Origin: Bacillota bacterium
Lineage (GTDB): Bacteria > Bacillota > Clostridia > Lachnospirales > Lachnospiraceae
Assembly (NCBI GenBank): GCA_023421075.1
Contig: JAEZUM010000084.1
Span: 3,774 to 67,773, forward strand
DNA: 64,000 nucleotides
Direction: 5' to 3'
Under the pieces are notes generated by a model. It made no database searches. It saw only the letters and a list, made by a program, of their open reading frames with translations, and was not told where the DNA came from. A program made the translations under genes and the position numbers. The number at the start of each line of letters is the position of its first letter. Position 1 is the first letter of the stretch. Of this stretch, positions 63,231 to 64,000 are shown one piece after another.

Positions 63231-63818
63231 GTGAAAAAACTTATATTGGTAACTTCACCACCGGCCTGCGGAAAGACGTTTATATCCAGACAACTTTCTA
63301 AGACCCTAAAGCATGTGGTTTATCTTGATAAGGATACCTTAATTACTTTATCAAAGCAGATTTTCAAAGTAGCGGGTGAACCCTACGATCGTAGTTCAAA
63401 ATTCTTCGAAGATAATATTCGAGACTACGAGTATGAGACAATTGTCGCATTGGCTCTGGAGGCGTTGGATTATGATGATATCGTTTTAATCAATGCACCC
63501 TTTACCGAAGAGATAAGAGATATGAATTATATCAATAATCTTAGGAATATGCTTAAGGATAAGAATGCACGATTGGTGGTTGTGTGGGTAGAAACTTCGA
63601 TTGAGGTGTGCAAACAGCGAATGATAGCACGTAATTCGGATCGAGATACCTGGAAGCTGGCACATTGGGAGGAATATCTTGCAGATTGTGATTTTCGTAT
63701 TCCGACCTCTCTGGATGATCCGACTGTAATTGATGATTTATTGATCTTTAAAAATTCCTCTGAACAAGAGTATGATGAGTCTATGAAGTATATCGTGAAA
63801 ATACTGGAGGAAGAATAA
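63231..63818 (+). CDS. P-loop kinase-like protein
   Basis: Walker A is TSPPACGKTF (residues 8-17), DKDTLI near 34-39 fits a nucleotide kinase's second motif, and RNSDRDTWK near 132-140 resembles the lid of small-molecule kinases of the AAA_33/zeta-toxin-like group. The protein has 195 residues. A GTG start lies 8 bases after GGAGG. The substrate is unknown, and no antitoxin-like gene is beside it. Confidence 0.75.
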   Translation: MKKLILVTSPPACGKTFISRQLSKTLKHVVYLDKDTLITLSKQIFKVAGEPYDRSSKFFEDNIRDYEYETIVALALEALDYDDIVLINAPFTEEIRDMNYINNLRNMLKDKNARLVVVWVETSIEVCKQRMIARNSDRDTWKLAHWEEYLADCDFRIPTSLDDPTVIDDLLIFKNSSEQEYDESMKYIVKILEEE

Positions 63819-63867
63819 GACGGATCAGATAAGAAGTTGATATAATAAATATTGAAAAAGACGGGGC

Positions 63868-64000
63868 GTTGCTAAACGTAAGTTCAATCTGAAGGAAAGG
63901 ACAATATGTATCCCATACTGGATAATCTCTTACATGAGATTATCCAGTTCGCGTGCGCGTTCGCATATATACAAGCAAGCTTGTTAATGCTCACTTTGCA
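63868..64000. repeat. Long palindromic repeat, copy 2 (may be cut by the window edge)
   Basis: GTTGCTAAA (63868-63876) and GAAGGAAAGGACAATATG (63891-63908) match copy 1 with the same 23-base spacing. A 14-base-pair hairpin (ACTGGATAATCTC with its complement, about 63915-63948) replaces the inner stem of copy 1. The last seven bases (CTTTGCA) look like the opposite end, which would read on as TTTGCAAC beyond the window. Confidence 0.55.

Noticed and set aside
1..64000. CRISPR array, rRNA operon, prophage or complete insertion sequence
   Set aside because: I saw no regularly spaced repeats of CRISPR type, no rRNA segments, no phage structural genes and no intact transposase or integrase.

Overview
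The window looks like a chromosomal segment of an anaerobic, low-GC, spore-forming Firmicute, most likely a plant-polysaccharide-degrading member of the Lachnospiraceae (Clostridium phytofermentans-like). This rests on strong GGAGG-type ribosome binding sites, many AGGAGG-ATG starts, S-layer-homology anchoring, GHKL/LytTR and YesM/YesN two-component systems, LacI-controlled polysaccharide utilisation, GH127/GH31 enzymes, a vanG-like cluster and a CotA-like oxidase. The assignment is inference; no rRNA or tRNA gene is present to fix it.

Region 1 (1-12805) is accessory and visibly more AT-rich than the rest. It holds the tail of an unidentified gene, a cytosine-5 DNA methyltransferase with a large internal insertion, and a tightly packed five-gene operon (2270-8470): a small unknown protein, a GCS2-type gamma-glutamyl ligase, a glutathionylspermidine-synthase-like ATP-grasp ligase, a protein with a cyclotransferase-like N-terminus and two C-terminal membrane helices, and a metal-dependent amidohydrolase. 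An ABC-2 exporter with a split LytTR regulator and a DUF3021 membrane protein follows (9548-12326). Three related repeats with inverted TGATTACAC-type ends (2078-2147, 8582-8904, 12401-12800) flank these two modules.

Region 2 (12805-23270) is a carbohydrate locus: a LacI repressor, two identical GTTAGCTAAC operators around a consensus promoter, a DUF1861 protein and a 1989-residue SLH-anchored family 8 polysaccharide lyase. A CotA-like multicopper oxidase comes after it.

Region 3 (23270-31160) is signalling: two tandem HD-GYP proteins, a TetR/DUF4386-like pair, an AgrC/LytTR-type two-component system, a small membrane protein and a secreted FN3 protein. The first HD-GYP gene and the small membrane protein share an almost identical promoter with paired direct repeats, which suggests a common LytTR regulon.

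Region 4 (31270-36290) is a vanG-type glycopeptide resistance cluster: vanR, vanS, a D-Ala-D-Ser-type ligase, vanXY and a soluble racemase. Region 5 (36291-39665) holds small regulator modules: TetR with a DUF4386 protein, and MarR with an NmrA-like reductase.

Region 6 (39771-50596) is a YesM/YesN-controlled oligosaccharide ABC importer with GH31 and GH127 enzymes, probably for arabinose- or xylose-containing plant glycans. Region 7 (50631-64000) holds a methyltransferase, an OmpR-type two-component system with a beta-propeller lipoprotein, PadR/MFS, a nitroreductase/pirin/HxlR group, a DUF454 protein, a second ABC-2 exporter, a PrcB-like surface protein and a P-loop kinase-like protein. A second dispersed palindromic repeat occurs at 56825-56932 and again at the right edge.
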